Source of the DNA: Noviherbaspirillum galbum
GTDB lineage: Bacteria > Pseudomonadota > Gammaproteobacteria > Burkholderiales > Burkholderiaceae_D
Assembly (NCBI RefSeq): GCF_010974945.1
Contig: NZ_JAAIVB010000012.1
Coordinates: 1-64,000, forward strand
DNA: 64,000 nt
Direction of reading: 5' to 3'
How positions within the stretch are numbered: the first letter of the stretch is position 1; every line of letters begins with the position of its first letter. The notes below the pieces were generated by a model that was not told where the DNA came from, searched no databases, and saw nothing but the letters and a program-made list of their open reading frames with translations. A program made the translations under genes and the position numbers. Positions 17,855-26,803 of this stretch are shown here, in pieces.

Positions 17855-17883
17855 ATTGTAAGTGAGCCTTCCCGTTTCAGCAA
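17855..17883 (-). promoter_or_regulatory. Sigma-70 promoter of the glyA transcript
   Basis: Minus strand TTGCTG (17883-17878), 17-bp spacer, TACAAT (17860-17855). The predicted start near 17848 lies just upstream of the riboswitch P1 helix, which supports both calls. Confidence 0.7.
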
Positions 17884-17997
17884 GAACGGATCCGGGCCTC
17901 GTCTCGCCTTTCGGATACAATTTTGCAATTTGCCGGAATGCCTGCCGGCCATGCGCCGCGCAGGACCCAACTCCCCAACGATACCGAAAGGATGGTC

Positions 17998-18747
17998 ATG
18001 ATCGTACTTGTCACCGGAGCCAGCTCGGGCTTCGGCGCGCAGATCGCGCGCAAATTCGTGCAACACGGACACCAGGTCATCGCCACTGCGCGCCGCAAGG
18101 ACAGGCTGGACCAGCTCGCTGCCGAGCTTGGCGACAAGCTGCTGCCGGTCGCGATGGACGTCAGCGACAAGGCATCCATCCAGGCCGGCCTGCAATCCTT
18201 GCCCGCCGCCTGGAAGAACATCGACATCCTCGTCAACAATGCCGGCCTCGCGCTGGGCATCGAGCCGGCGCACAAGGCGTCGCTGGAGGAATGGGAAACG
18301 ATGATCGACACGAATTGCAAGGGACTGGTCACGATCACCCGCGCCATCCTGCCCGACATGGTCGCGCGCGGCAGCGGCATGGTCATCAACCTCGGCTCGG
18401 TGGCCGGCGCCTATCCTTATCCGGGCGGCAACGTGTACGGCGCGACCAAGGCCTTCGTCGACCAGTTCACGCTCAACCTGCGCGCCGACCTTGTGGGTAC
18501 GGGCGTACGCGCGACCAACATCGCCCCCGGACTGTGCGGCGGCACCGAATTCTCGAACGTACGGCTCAAGGACGATGCCGCGGCGGCCAAAGTGTATGAA
18601 GGCACCGTGCCGCTGACCGCCGAGGACATCGCCGATACAGCCTACTGGATCGCCACCCTGCCGGCGCACGTCAACATCAACTACATCGAGATGATGCCGG
18701 TCTGCCAGGGCTTCAACGCCTTCAACGTCAAGCGCAATCCCGCCTGA
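17998..18747 (+). CDS. ydfG: YdfG-like short-chain dehydrogenase (3-hydroxy acid / malonic semialdehyde type)
   Basis: NADP-dependent short-chain dehydrogenase. MIVLVTGASSGFGAQIARKF is nearly the E. coli YdfG start and contains the TGxxxGxG cofactor motif. NNAGLALG, the catalytic serine region (NLGSVAGAYPYPGG), YGATK (Tyr/Lys pair) and APGLCGGTEFSNVR are also YdfG-like. YdfG oxidises serine-type 3-hydroxy acids and reduces malonic semialdehyde; the exact substrate here is inferred. The product has 249 residues. Another in-frame ATG lies two codons upstream. The stop overlaps the ybgC start by 1 bp, so it may be the first gene of the tol-pal operon here. Confidence 0.88.
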   Translation: MIVLVTGASSGFGAQIARKFVQHGHQVIATARRKDRLDQLAAELGDKLLPVAMDVSDKASIQAGLQSLPAAWKNIDILVNNAGLALGIEPAHKASLEEWETMIDTNCKGLVTITRAILPDMVARGSGMVINLGSVAGAYPYPGGNVYGATKAFVDQFTLNLRADLVGTGVRATNIAPGLCGGTEFSNVRLKDDAAAAKVYEGTVPLTAEDIADTAYWIATLPAHVNINYIEMMPVCQGFNAFNVKRNPA

Positions 18748-19187
18748 TGCCGGACTATCCATCCTTGCCCTTCGCCTGGCCGGTGCGTGTGTATTACGAA
18801 GACACGGACACCGGCGGCGTGGTCTTTTATGCCAATTACCTGAAGTTTTTCGAGAGGGCGCGCACCGAATGGCTGCGCGCGGCCGGCATCGGCCAGCAGG
18901 AATTGACGGAAACACATCAGGCGATGTTCGTGGTCAAGAGCACCGCCGTGGATTATCATGCCCCCGCGAAACTAGATGATGAACTGAAACTCACCGTCGT
19001 GGTCGAAAGACTCGGACGCGCCTCGGTACAATTCTCACAAGAAGCATGGCGCGTCGGGCGGGAGGCGCCCGTTCTGCTTGCCAGCGGCTCGATCAAGGTC
19101 GGCTGCGTGGACACGCGATCCTTTCGTCCGACCCCCATTCCCGCCGTGGTGCTGGAGCGCATCCGGGCAACGGGAGCCGTTTCCTGA
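18747..19187 (+). CDS. ybgC: Tol-Pal system acyl-CoA thioesterase YbgC
   Basis: Hot-dog fold thioesterase that is typically the first gene of tol-pal operons; its link to envelope function is through phospholipid/acyl metabolism. The signature YYEDTDTGGVVFYANYLKFF contains the catalytic aspartate (TDTGG), followed by FERARTEWLR. The product has 146 residues, slightly longer than E. coli YbgC. It overlaps the preceding dehydrogenase stop by 1 bp and is followed 83 bp later by tolQ. Confidence 0.95.
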   Translation: MPDYPSLPFAWPVRVYYEDTDTGGVVFYANYLKFFERARTEWLRAAGIGQQELTETHQAMFVVKSTAVDYHAPAKLDDELKLTVVVERLGRASVQFSQEAWRVGREAPVLLASGSIKVGCVDTRSFRPTPIPAVVLERIRATGAVS

Positions 19188-19270
19188 ACGGCGAACACGC
19201 GCAAATGTAAAAAATTGCGGTGATTCAACATGAGCCAACCCTTTCGCAATTATCATACGACCGATTTTCG

Positions 19271-19971
<701 letters not shown>

Positions 19972-19972
<1 letters not shown>

Positions 19973-20409
19973 TGGCCCAAAGCAGCATGCGCGGCGGCCG
20001 CGGCCGCAAGTTCAAGGCGGAAATCAACGTCGTTCCCTACATCGACGTGATGCTGGTGCTGCTCGTGATCTTCATGGTCGCGGCGCCGCTGACCAACCCC
20101 GGCGTGATCAACCTGCCCACCGCCGCCAAGTCGGCGCTGCCGCCGACCGAATACATCCAGATCTCGCTTCGCCCCGACACCAGCGCAACCATCGGCGTGA
20201 ACGGCCAGAAGAGCGGCGGCGGCAAGGAAGAAAAAGTGCCCGGCAAGGCGCAGCTGCTGCAGAAACTGCGCAGCCTGCATGAAGCCAATCCCGACATGCC
20301 GGTCATGATTTCCGGCGACAAGGACATCAAGTACGACGAAGTGATCCAGATCATTTCCGAGGCCAAGAAGCTTGGCATCAGCCGGGTAGGACTGGCGACG
20401 AAGCAATGA
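19972..20409 (+). CDS. tolR: Tol-Pal system subunit TolR
   Basis: ExbD-family partner of TolQ with one transmembrane helix and a periplasmic domain. The segment INVVPYIDVMLVLLVIFMVA carries the conserved membrane aspartate (VPYIDVMLV) that takes part in proton transfer. The periplasmic part (TEYIQISLRP...DKDIKYDEVIQIISEAKKLG) is typical. The product has 145 residues. A Gly/Arg-rich N-terminus (MAQSSMRGGRGRKFKAE) precedes the helix. It overlaps tolA by 4 bp. Confidence 0.96.
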
Positions 20410-21449
20410 GCGCAATGAAGCAGTCCGCCTACCAGCCAGCGCAACAGCCCTACGCCGTGCCTCCCGAGTCGGGGCGCTGGCGCGCGATCGTGCTGGCCCT
20501 GCTCATGCACCTGTTCCTGGTGCTGTTCCTGTGGGTCGGCATCCGCTGGCAGAACGACACGCCGCAAACCATCGAAGCCGAGGTCTGGAGTCCGCAGGTG
20601 CGCGAGGCCGCGCCCACGCCGCCCCCGCCCGTGCCGGAGGAGCAGGTCAAGGCGCCCGAGCCGAAGCCCGAACCCGAACCGCGGCCGGTGGTGAAGGCGC
20701 CGCCGCCCAAGGCGGCCGAGGATGAACCCGAGGAAAAGCCGGACATCGCCCTGGAGCAGGAAAAGAAGCGCCGCGCCCTGGATAAAAAGCGCCAGGAAGA
20801 AGAGATCGCCAGGATCAAGCAGAAGCGCCAGGAAGAAGCCGAGAAGCTGGCCAAGGCGAAGGAACGCGAAGAACTCCTGAAGAAGGAAAAGCTCGAGAAG
20901 GAAAAGGCGGAGAAGGAACGCCTCGCCAAGCTCGAGAAGGAAAAGGAGAAAGCGGAAAAGGCGGAAAAGGACAAGGCCGAGAAGGAAAAACTCGCGAAGC
21001 TCGAGAAGGAAAAGAAAGAGAAGGCGGAAAAGGCCGAAGCCAAGCGCCGCCAGGACGAAGCCAACGAGAAGCTTCTCGCCAAGTCGCGCGAGGAAGAAAT
21101 GCGGCGCCTCTCCGGCGCGGTCGGCCCCGGCGGCAGCGGCGACGCGCCCAAGGCCCAGGGTCCGCGCGGCGACGCCACCTACGTCAACACCTTGCGCACC
21201 AAGATCCGCGGCAACACCAGCTTCATTCCGCCAGCCGACATCGAGGGCAACCCGACGGTGGAATATCGCGTCGACCTGCTGCCCGACGGTTCGGTCAAGA
21301 GCATCAAGAAGCTGCGGTCGAGCGGCGTAAGCGGCTTCGACGAGGCGGTCGAACGCGCCATCCGCAAGTCCGAGCCCTTCCCGGCGGACAAGTCAACGGG
21401 TAAAGTACCGTCGGATTTCACATTCAAGCACACTCCGAAAGATCTCTAG
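20406..21449 (+). CDS. tolA: Tol-Pal system protein TolA
   Basis: Spans the periplasm and links the TolQR motor to TolB/Pal. The 347-residue product has one N-terminal membrane helix (AIVLALLMHLFLVLFLWVGI, about 23-42), a Pro-rich stretch, then a Lys/Glu/Ala-rich helical stalk to about residue 225 built from repeats such as EKLEKEKAEKERLAKLEKEK. The C-terminal domain (about 255-347) binds TolB/Pal and contains FIPPADIEGNPTVEYRVDLL and the TonB-like FDEAVERAI. Codon use in the stalk is strongly biased to AAG/GAG. Confidence 0.94.
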   Translation: MSAMKQSAYQPAQQPYAVPPESGRWRAIVLALLMHLFLVLFLWVGIRWQNDTPQTIEAEVWSPQVREAAPTPPPPVPEEQVKAPEPKPEPEPRPVVKAPPPKAAEDEPEEKPDIALEQEKKRRALDKKRQEEEIARIKQKRQEEAEKLAKAKEREELLKKEKLEKEKAEKERLAKLEKEKEKAEKAEKDKAEKEKLAKLEKEKKEKAEKAEAKRRQDEANEKLLAKSREEEMRRLSGAVGPGGSGDAPKAQGPRGDATYVNTLRTKIRGNTSFIPPADIEGNPTVEYRVDLLPDGSVKSIKKLRSSGVSGFDEAVERAIRKSEPFPADKSTGKVPSDFTFKHTPKDL

Positions 21450-21452
21450 ACC

Positions 21453-22727
21453 ATGAACATCACTCGCGTCCTCCTGCCGGTCGTGTTTTCCGTCCTGGGC
21501 TTTGCCTCGGCATCGGCCAGCGCCCAGCTCAAGTTCGAGATCAACGGCGTCGGCGCGCGCCAGATCCCGATCGCCATCGCCGCCTTCGCCGACGAAGGCA
21601 CCGCGACCCAACCGATCACCGGCATCATCAAGGCCGACCTGGAGCGCAGCGGCTACTTCAAGATCATCGACGCCGGCGGCGCGATGTCCGAAAACGCCCA
21701 GGTCAACTATGGCGACTGGAAGGCACGCGGCGCGGACGCGCTGGTGGTCGGCAGCGTGCAGCGCCTGGCCGACGGCCGCTACGACGTTCGCTACCGCCTG
21801 CTCGACACCGTGAAGTCTGCGCCGCTCTCGGGCTTCAGCAAAGCCGCCGGCGCCGACCGCCTGCGGGTGGTGGCACACAAGATCGCCGACGACATCTATG
21901 AGAAGCTGATCGGCGTGCGCGGCGCGTTCGCCACCCGCGTGGCCTACGTCACCAAGTCCGGCAACGAGTACCGCCTCGAAGTCGCCGATTCGGACGGCGA
22001 AGGCACCCAGGTGGCGCTGCGTTCAAACGAGCCCATCATCTCGCCCGCCTGGTCGCCGGACGGCACCAAGGTCGCCTACGTCTCCTTCGAAAACAAGAAG
22101 CCGGTGGTGTACGTGCAGGACCTGGTACATCGCCAGCGCACGGTGGTGGCGAACTACAAGGGCAACAATTCCGCGCCGTCCTGGTCTCCCGACGGCTCGC
22201 GGCTCGCGGTGGCCCTGTCGCGCGAGGGCCTGACGCAGATCTTCATGGTCAACGCCGACGGCACCGGCCTGCGCCGCCTCGCCTCCAGCAATGGCATCGA
22301 CACCGAGCCGCAATTCGCGCCCGACGGCCAGAGCATCTACTTCACCAGCGACCGCAGCGGCGGTCCGCAGATCTACCGCATGAGCCTCAACGGCGGCGAG
22401 CCACAGCGCGTGACCTTCCGCGGCAGCTACAATATCAGCCCGCGGGTATCGCCGGATGGCAAGACAATCGCGTATATTTCACGCCGCGACGGCAAATTCC
22501 AGCTGTACGCGCTCGACCTGACCAACGACCAGGAGATTCGCCTGTCGGACACCGTCAAGGATGAATCGCCCAGCTTCTCGCCGAACGGCAGGTACATCAT
22601 GTATGCCACCGAGTCCGGCCGGCGCGGCACGCTGGCCGTGGTCTCGGTCGATGGCAGCGTGAAGCACAGATTGACCGTCCAGGCCGGCGACGTTCGCGAG
22701 CCGACCTGGGGTCCGTTCATGAAATGA
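21453..22727 (+). CDS. tolB: Tol-Pal system beta-propeller protein TolB
   Basis: Periplasmic protein that shuttles between Pal and TolA. The 424-residue product has a signal peptide ([18 protein letters not shown], cleavage about residue 24), an N-terminal alpha/beta domain ([12 protein letters not shown]...[13 protein letters not shown]) and a six-bladed propeller with repeated [32 protein letters not shown] and SPSFSPNG blades. It starts 3 bp after tolA. Confidence 0.96.
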   Translation: MNITRVLLPVVFSVLGFASASASAQLKFEINGVGARQIPIAIAAFADEGTATQPITGIIKADLERSGYFKIIDAGGAMSENAQVNYGDWKARGADALVVGSVQRLADGRYDVRYRLLDTVKSAPLSGFSKAAGADRLRVVAHKIADDIYEKLIGVRGAFATRVAYVTKSGNEYRLEVADSDGEGTQVALRSNEPIISPAWSPDGTKVAYVSFENKKPVVYVQDLVHRQRTVVANYKGNNSAPSWSPDGSRLAVALSREGLTQIFMVNADGTGLRRLASSNGIDTEPQFAPDGQSIYFTSDRSGGPQIYRMSLNGGEPQRVTFRGSYNISPRVSPDGKTIAYISRRDGKFQLYALDLTNDQEIRLSDTVKDESPSFSPNGRYIMYATESGRRGTLAVVSVDGSVKHRLTVQAGDVREPTWGPFMK

Positions 22728-22767
22728 GTTTTTCACACCAACACTTGCGCATTATCAGGAGAATAAA

Positions 22768-23289
22768 ATGCAGCTGAAATCCCTCGCCCTCATCCTTTCC
22801 GGCTCCCTGGTGCTCGCCGCCTGCGGCTCTTCCGTCAAGCTCGACGACAAGGCCGCCGTCGAAGAGCGCACCCCGACCGCGACCACCGCGCCGTCCGCCG
22901 ACACGCGCAGCGTGAACACGGTCACGACCGGTTCCGTCGATCCGCTGACCCAGGGCGTGCTCGCCAAGCGCAGCGTCTACTTCGACTACGACAGCTACAT
23001 CGTCAAGGACGAGTTCAAGCCGGTGGTGGAAGCCCACGGCAAGTTCCTGACCACGAACAAGGCACGCAAGGTCGTCATCCAGGGCAACACCGACGAGCGC
23101 GGCGGCCGCGAATACAACCTGGCCCTGGGCCAGAAGCGCGCCGAAGCCGTGCGCAAGTCGCTCTCCCTGCTCGGCGTGCCCGAGTCGCAGATGGAAGCCG
23201 TATCCTTCGGCAAGGAAAAGCCGAAGGCAACCGGCAGCGACGAAGCGTCCTGGGCGGAAAACCGCCGTGCCGACATCGTCTACCAGTAA
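22768..23289 (+). CDS. pal: Peptidoglycan-associated lipoprotein Pal
   Basis: Outer-membrane lipoprotein that binds peptidoglycan through an OmpA-like domain. Lipobox LVLAAC places the lipidated cysteine at C19. A short linker is followed by the OmpA-family domain (VYFDYDSYIVKDEFKPVVE, then VVIQGNTDERGGREYNLALGQ with the NTDERG diaminopimelate-binding motif). The product has 173 residues. A strong ribosome-binding site (AGGAGAATAAA) precedes the ATG, 40 bp after tolB. Confidence 0.97.
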   Translation: MQLKSLALILSGSLVLAACGSSVKLDDKAAVEERTPTATTAPSADTRSVNTVTTGSVDPLTQGVLAKRSVYFDYDSYIVKDEFKPVVEAHGKFLTTNKARKVVIQGNTDERGGREYNLALGQKRAEAVRKSLSLLGVPESQMEAVSFGKEKPKATGSDEASWAENRRADIVYQ

Positions 23290-23443
23290 TTGCTGACCAT
23301 CGCATGCATCGCGGGCGGCAAGATGGCGAACATTGCTGCCATGCCGCCCCGGTCTTGCCCGTGCTTGCCGCCGCCGTGAACGCATTTCGCGCAGGCGGGA
23401 AGCGCCGGCCCCTACCCTTGCTGGCTTGTGCCCGAGGCAGAAC

Positions 23444-24202
23444 ATGAAGAACACCATCCGCTCAACCGCCGGTGCCGCCGTCCTGGCCGCGCTGTCCCTG
23501 CTGTCCGTCCTGCCGCAGCAATCGCATGCCGCGCTGTTCGAAGACGAGGAGGCCCGCAAGGCGATACTCGAGATCCGCGGCCGACTGGCCAACATGCAGA
23601 ACGAGATCAACGCCAAGGCGGACAAGACCAACAGCCTCGACCTCAACAGCCAGAACGAACAGCTGCGCCAGGAAATCGCCAGGTTGCGCGGACAGATCGA
23701 GGTGCTCACCAACGAGCTGGCCAACACGCAGCGCCGCCAGAAGGACTTCTACACCGACCTCGATGCGCGCATGCGCAAGCTCGAGCCGCAGAAGGCCACG
23801 GTGGATGGCAAGGAAGTGCTCCTCGGCCCGACCGAGCAGCAGGAATACGATGCCGCCCTCGCCTTCTTCAAGGCCGGCGACTATCGCAACGCGGGCGCGT
23901 CGTTCTTCGACTTTACCCGCCGCTATCCGCAATCCGGACTCGCCCCTTCCGCGCAGTACTGGCTGGGAAATACCTACTACGCCCAGCGCGACTACAAGAA
24001 CGCCATCACGGCCCAGCAGGTCGTGGTAAAGAATTATCCCGACAGCCCCAAGGCTGCCGATGCCCTGCTCAACATCGCGAGCTGCCAGATGGAATTGAAG
24101 GACAAGGCGGCGGCGAAGCGCACGCTCGAAACACTGATCGCGCAGTACCCCGATTCGCAATCCGCGCAGACCGCAAAGGAGCGTCTCGCGGCCTTGAAGT
24201 AA
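23444..24202 (+). CDS. cpoB: Cell division coordinator CpoB (YbgF)
   Basis: Periplasmic TPR protein that coordinates Tol-Pal outer-membrane constriction with septal peptidoglycan synthesis by PBP1B. The 252-residue product has a signal peptide (VLAALSLLSVLPQQSHA), an N-terminal coiled coil (QNEQLRQEIARLRGQIEVLTN) that trimerises in E. coli, and C-terminal TPRs (YDAALAFFKAGDYRNAGASF and later repeats). The start at 23444 was chosen because the signal peptide begins there; an upstream in-frame ATG adds 37 non-signal-like residues. Confidence 0.94.
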   Translation: MKNTIRSTAGAAVLAALSLLSVLPQQSHAALFEDEEARKAILEIRGRLANMQNEINAKADKTNSLDLNSQNEQLRQEIARLRGQIEVLTNELANTQRRQKDFYTDLDARMRKLEPQKATVDGKEVLLGPTEQQEYDAALAFFKAGDYRNAGASFFDFTRRYPQSGLAPSAQYWLGNTYYAQRDYKNAITAQQVVVKNYPDSPKAADALLNIASCQMELKDKAAAKRTLETLIAQYPDSQSAQTAKERLAALK

Positions 24203-24217
24203 CGCAAAGCGCGGCCC

Positions 24218-24243
24218 GGAATTGCATGCCGTGCTGCAATTCC
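24218..24243 (+). other. Hairpin after cpoB
   Basis: GGAATTGCA, 8-nt loop, TGCAATTCC: a perfect 9-bp stem 16 bp after the cpoB stop and just before the tRNA promoter. There is no U-tract, so it may mark a 3' end through Rho or processing. Confidence 0.4.
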
Positions 24244-24247
24244 ACGT

Positions 24248-24276
24248 TTGACACATTCACCAAGACTCCATATAAT
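24248..24276 (+). promoter_or_regulatory. Consensus sigma-70 promoter of tRNA-Lys
   Basis: TTGACA (24248-24253), 17-bp spacer, TATAAT (24271-24276): 12 of 12 consensus bases with ideal spacing. The predicted transcription start is about 5 bases before the mature tRNA. Confidence 0.93.
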
Positions 24277-24287
24277 CTCGGTCTTTC

Positions 24288-24363
24288 GGGTCGTTAGCTC
24301 AGTTGGTAGAGCAGCGGACTTTTAATCCGTTGGTCGCTGGTTCGAGCCCAGCACGGCCTACCA
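24288..24363 (+). tRNA. tRNA-Lys (anticodon TTT)
   Basis: A 76-nt cloverleaf with encoded CCA. The acceptor stem is GGGTCGT with ACGGCCT, the D arm TAGCTCAGTTGGTAGAGCA, the anticodon loop CTTTTAA with TTT at 24321-24323, and the T arm GGTTCGAGCC. It has its own consensus promoter and terminator, so it is a single-gene transcription unit. Confidence 0.97.
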
Positions 24364-24367
24364 GAAC

Positions 24368-24404
24368 AGAAGCGGTTGTTCCATCAGGAACAACCGCTTT
24401 TTTC
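24368..24404 (+). terminator. Rho-independent terminator after tRNA-Lys
   Basis: AAGCGGTTGTTCC, loop ATCA, GGAACAACCGCTT, then TTTT: a 13-bp perfect stem with U-tract, beginning a few bases after the CCA end. Confidence 0.95.
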
Positions 24405-24498
24405 TTTGCGCGATGTCTTTCCATCGTCTTCGCGCTGCCACGGCCCCATCATGCCTGACGCATAATGCATGCATTCCTGTCATGCACCGAGGCCTCTC

Positions 24499-25185
24499 AT
24501 GTGCGCCAACTACATCCCCTCCCGACGCGAACAGCTGGAGCAGCACTTCGGCGTCGCTGCGCCCGATTCCGACTACAAGGCAGAGACTTATCCCGGCTAC
24601 ATGGCGCCCTTCATCCGCACGCCCGGCAACGATGCCCTCTATGGCGACCGCGCCGCCGCGCTGGGCATGTTCGGCATGGTGCCGCATTGGGCGAAAGACC
24701 TGAAGCTCGCGCGCCAGACCTACAATGCGCGCACCGAGACCGTCGCCAGCAAGCCCAGCTTCCGCAGCGCCTTCAAGCATGGGCAGTTCTGCATCATCCC
24801 CGCGGCGGCGATCTTCGAGCCCAACTATGAAAGCGGCAAGGCGGAGCGCTGGGAAATCGCGATGACCGGCGGCGCGCCGATGGGTATCGCGGGCATCTGG
24901 GAACACCGTCAGGAAGGCCCCAACGGCCTGCCGCTGCTGTCCTTTTCCATGCTGACGGTGAATGCCGACGGCCACCCGCTGATGCAGCGCTTCCACAAGC
25001 CCGAGGACGAGAAGCGCATGGTGATCGTGCTCGCACCTGACCAGTACGACGATTGGCTGAACTGCCCCGTCGACGAGGCCGAGTCCTTCTTCCAGCGTTA
25101 CCCTGCCGAGGGACTGGAAGCGCAGCCCGCTCCCCGTACGCAGCCGAAGGCGAAGGACTTGTTCGAGGATGACCCGGCGGCCTGA
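24499..25185 (+). CDS. SOS response-associated peptidase family protein (SRAP/YedK-HMCES)
   Basis: YedK/HMCES proteins form a covalent thiazolidine crosslink with abasic sites in single-stranded DNA through the N-terminal cysteine. The ATG at 24499 gives MCANYIPS, so Cys2 would become the reactive residue after Met removal; an upstream in-frame ATG would hide it. Other family features: QTYNARTETVASKPSF, CIIPAAAIFEPNYE and the histidine in RFHKPEDEKRM. The product has 228 residues. It lies alone after the tRNA terminator and is convergent with pyk. Confidence 0.92.
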   Translation: MCANYIPSRREQLEQHFGVAAPDSDYKAETYPGYMAPFIRTPGNDALYGDRAAALGMFGMVPHWAKDLKLARQTYNARTETVASKPSFRSAFKHGQFCIIPAAAIFEPNYESGKAERWEIAMTGGAPMGIAGIWEHRQEGPNGLPLLSFSMLTVNADGHPLMQRFHKPEDEKRMVIVLAPDQYDDWLNCPVDEAESFFQRYPAEGLEAQPAPRTQPKAKDLFEDDPAA

Positions 25186-25214
25186 GGCCGGCAGGCCCGT
25201 GCGCTTCCTGCGCG

Positions 25215-26645
25215 CTATTCTCCGACGCGCATGATCTTCAGCGAATTCGTGCCGCCGATCTGCCCCATCGACTCGCCGCAGGTCAGCACGATCAGGTCTC
25301 CCTTGTGCACCTTGCCCTTGGCAACGAGCAGCTCCTGGGCGGAGCGGATCAGCGCATCGCGGTCGGCGGCGGCCGGCAGGTCGAAGGACGTCACGTTGCG
25401 GTAAAGCGCGACCTTGCGGCGCGTGCTCATCCGCGGCGTGAGGGCGAAGATCGGAATGTCGATGTCCTGCCGGCTCATCCACAAGGCGGTCGAGCCGGAT
25501 TCGGTCAGCGCCACGATCGCCTTGACCCGCAAGTGATAGGCGGTGAACAGCGCGCCATACGCGATCGACTGGTCGATGCGGTTGAACACCACGTTCACGA
25601 AATCGGTATCGAGCTTGCAGACATTGGCGCGCTCCGCCTCCAGGGCGATCGCGGCCATGGCCTCGACGGTCTCGACCGGATACTTGCCGGCGGCGGTCTC
25701 GGCGGAGGTCATCACCGCATCGGTGCCGTCGAGCACCGCGTTGGCCACGTCGGACACTTCCGCGCGGGTCGGCACCGCGTTGACGATCATGGATTCCATC
25801 ATCTGCGTGGCGGTGATGGCGAGCTTGTTGGACGCGCGCGCCATCTTGATCATGCGCTTTTGCAGCGCCGGCACGGCGGCGTTGCCGACTTCCACCGCGA
25901 GGTCGCCGCGCGCCACCATGATGCCGTCCGACGCATCGAGGATTTCCTGCAGCGCGGGAATGGCTTCGGCGCGCTCGATCTTGGCGATCATCATCGGGCG
26001 GTGGCCGGCGCTTTCGCCGGCGATGTTGGCCAGCTGCCGGGCCATGATCATGTCAGTGGCGTTCTTGGGGAAGGACACGGCGATGTAGTCGGCCTGCAGA
26101 CTCATCGCGGTCTTGATGTCTTCCATGTCCTTGGCGGTCAGCGCTGGCGCGGACAGGCCGCCGCCCTGCCGGTTGATGCCCTTGTTGTTGGACAGCTCGC
26201 CGCCGATGCGCACCGTGGTGTGGATTTCCGATCCGGCCACCCGGTTGACGGTCAGCACGATCAGGCCATCGTTGAGCAGGAGCACGTCGCCGGTTTTGAG
26301 GTCGTTCGGCAATTCCTTGTAGTCGAGGCCCACGCGCTCCTGGTTACCCAGTTCGCAGGCCGCATCGAGGATGAACTTCTGTCCCTTGTCGAGCATGATC
26401 TTGCCGCTCTCGAACTTGCCCACGCGTATCTTCGGTCCCTGCAGGTCGGCCATGATGGCGATCTCGGCGCCGCAGGCGACGGCGGCATCGCGGACCATGG
26501 CGGCGCGGTCGATGTGGTCCTGAGCCTTGCCATGGGAAAAGTTGAGACGGACCACGTTGACGCCGGCGCGGAACATGCGCTTGAGCGTGTCGATGTCGTT
26601 GGAGGCCGGGCCGATGGTGGCCACAATCTTGGTGGAACGGATCAT
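25215..26645 (-). CDS. pyk: Pyruvate kinase
   Basis: Last step of glycolysis, phosphoenolpyruvate plus ADP to pyruvate plus ATP. The start MIRSTKIVATIGPASND at 26645 follows GAAAGGCG. Motifs: RLNFSHGKAQDH, MADLQGPKIRVG, the active-site MIAKIERAEA, MVARGDLAVEVG and ITATQMMESM. The 476 residues match the bacterial enzyme. The C-terminal domain (about 350-476) is normal. It is downstream of, and in the same direction as, the tail-anchored unknown gene but separated by 158 bp. Confidence 0.97.
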   Translation of the reverse strand: MIRSTKIVATIGPASNDIDTLKRMFRAGVNVVRLNFSHGKAQDHIDRAAMVRDAAVACGAEIAIMADLQGPKIRVGKFESGKIMLDKGQKFILDAACELGNQERVGLDYKELPNDLKTGDVLLLNDGLIVLTVNRVAGSEIHTTVRIGGELSNNKGINRQGGGLSAPALTAKDMEDIKTAMSLQADYIAVSFPKNATDMIMARQLANIAGESAGHRPMMIAKIERAEAIPALQEILDASDGIMVARGDLAVEVGNAAVPALQKRMIKMARASNKLAITATQMMESMIVNAVPTRAEVSDVANAVLDGTDAVMTSAETAAGKYPVETVEAMAAIALEAERANVCKLDTDFVNVVFNRIDQSIAYGALFTAYHLRVKAIVALTESGSTALWMSRQDIDIPIFALTPRMSTRRKVALYRNVTSFDLPAAADRDALIRSAQELLVAKGKVHKGDLIVLTCGESMGQIGGTNSLKIMRVGE

Positions 26646-26803
26646 GTGTTCGCCTTTCTTGTCATTGTCCGGGTATCGTCGCGGATGCGTTGGAGCGGTC
26701 CCTTCCACACATGGTTCACGGGAGGGGGCGGGGATCTTGCCGCGCCGGCGGGCCGGCGGATGCGTGTTCAGGACGTGCGCGGCTGCCGGGGGCATCCATC
26801 CGG

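Noticed and set aside
24288-24363. tRNA-Lys as an integration site for a genomic island
   Set aside because: No integrase follows, the terminator directly after the tRNA is intact, and no repeat of the tRNA 3' end was noticed downstream.
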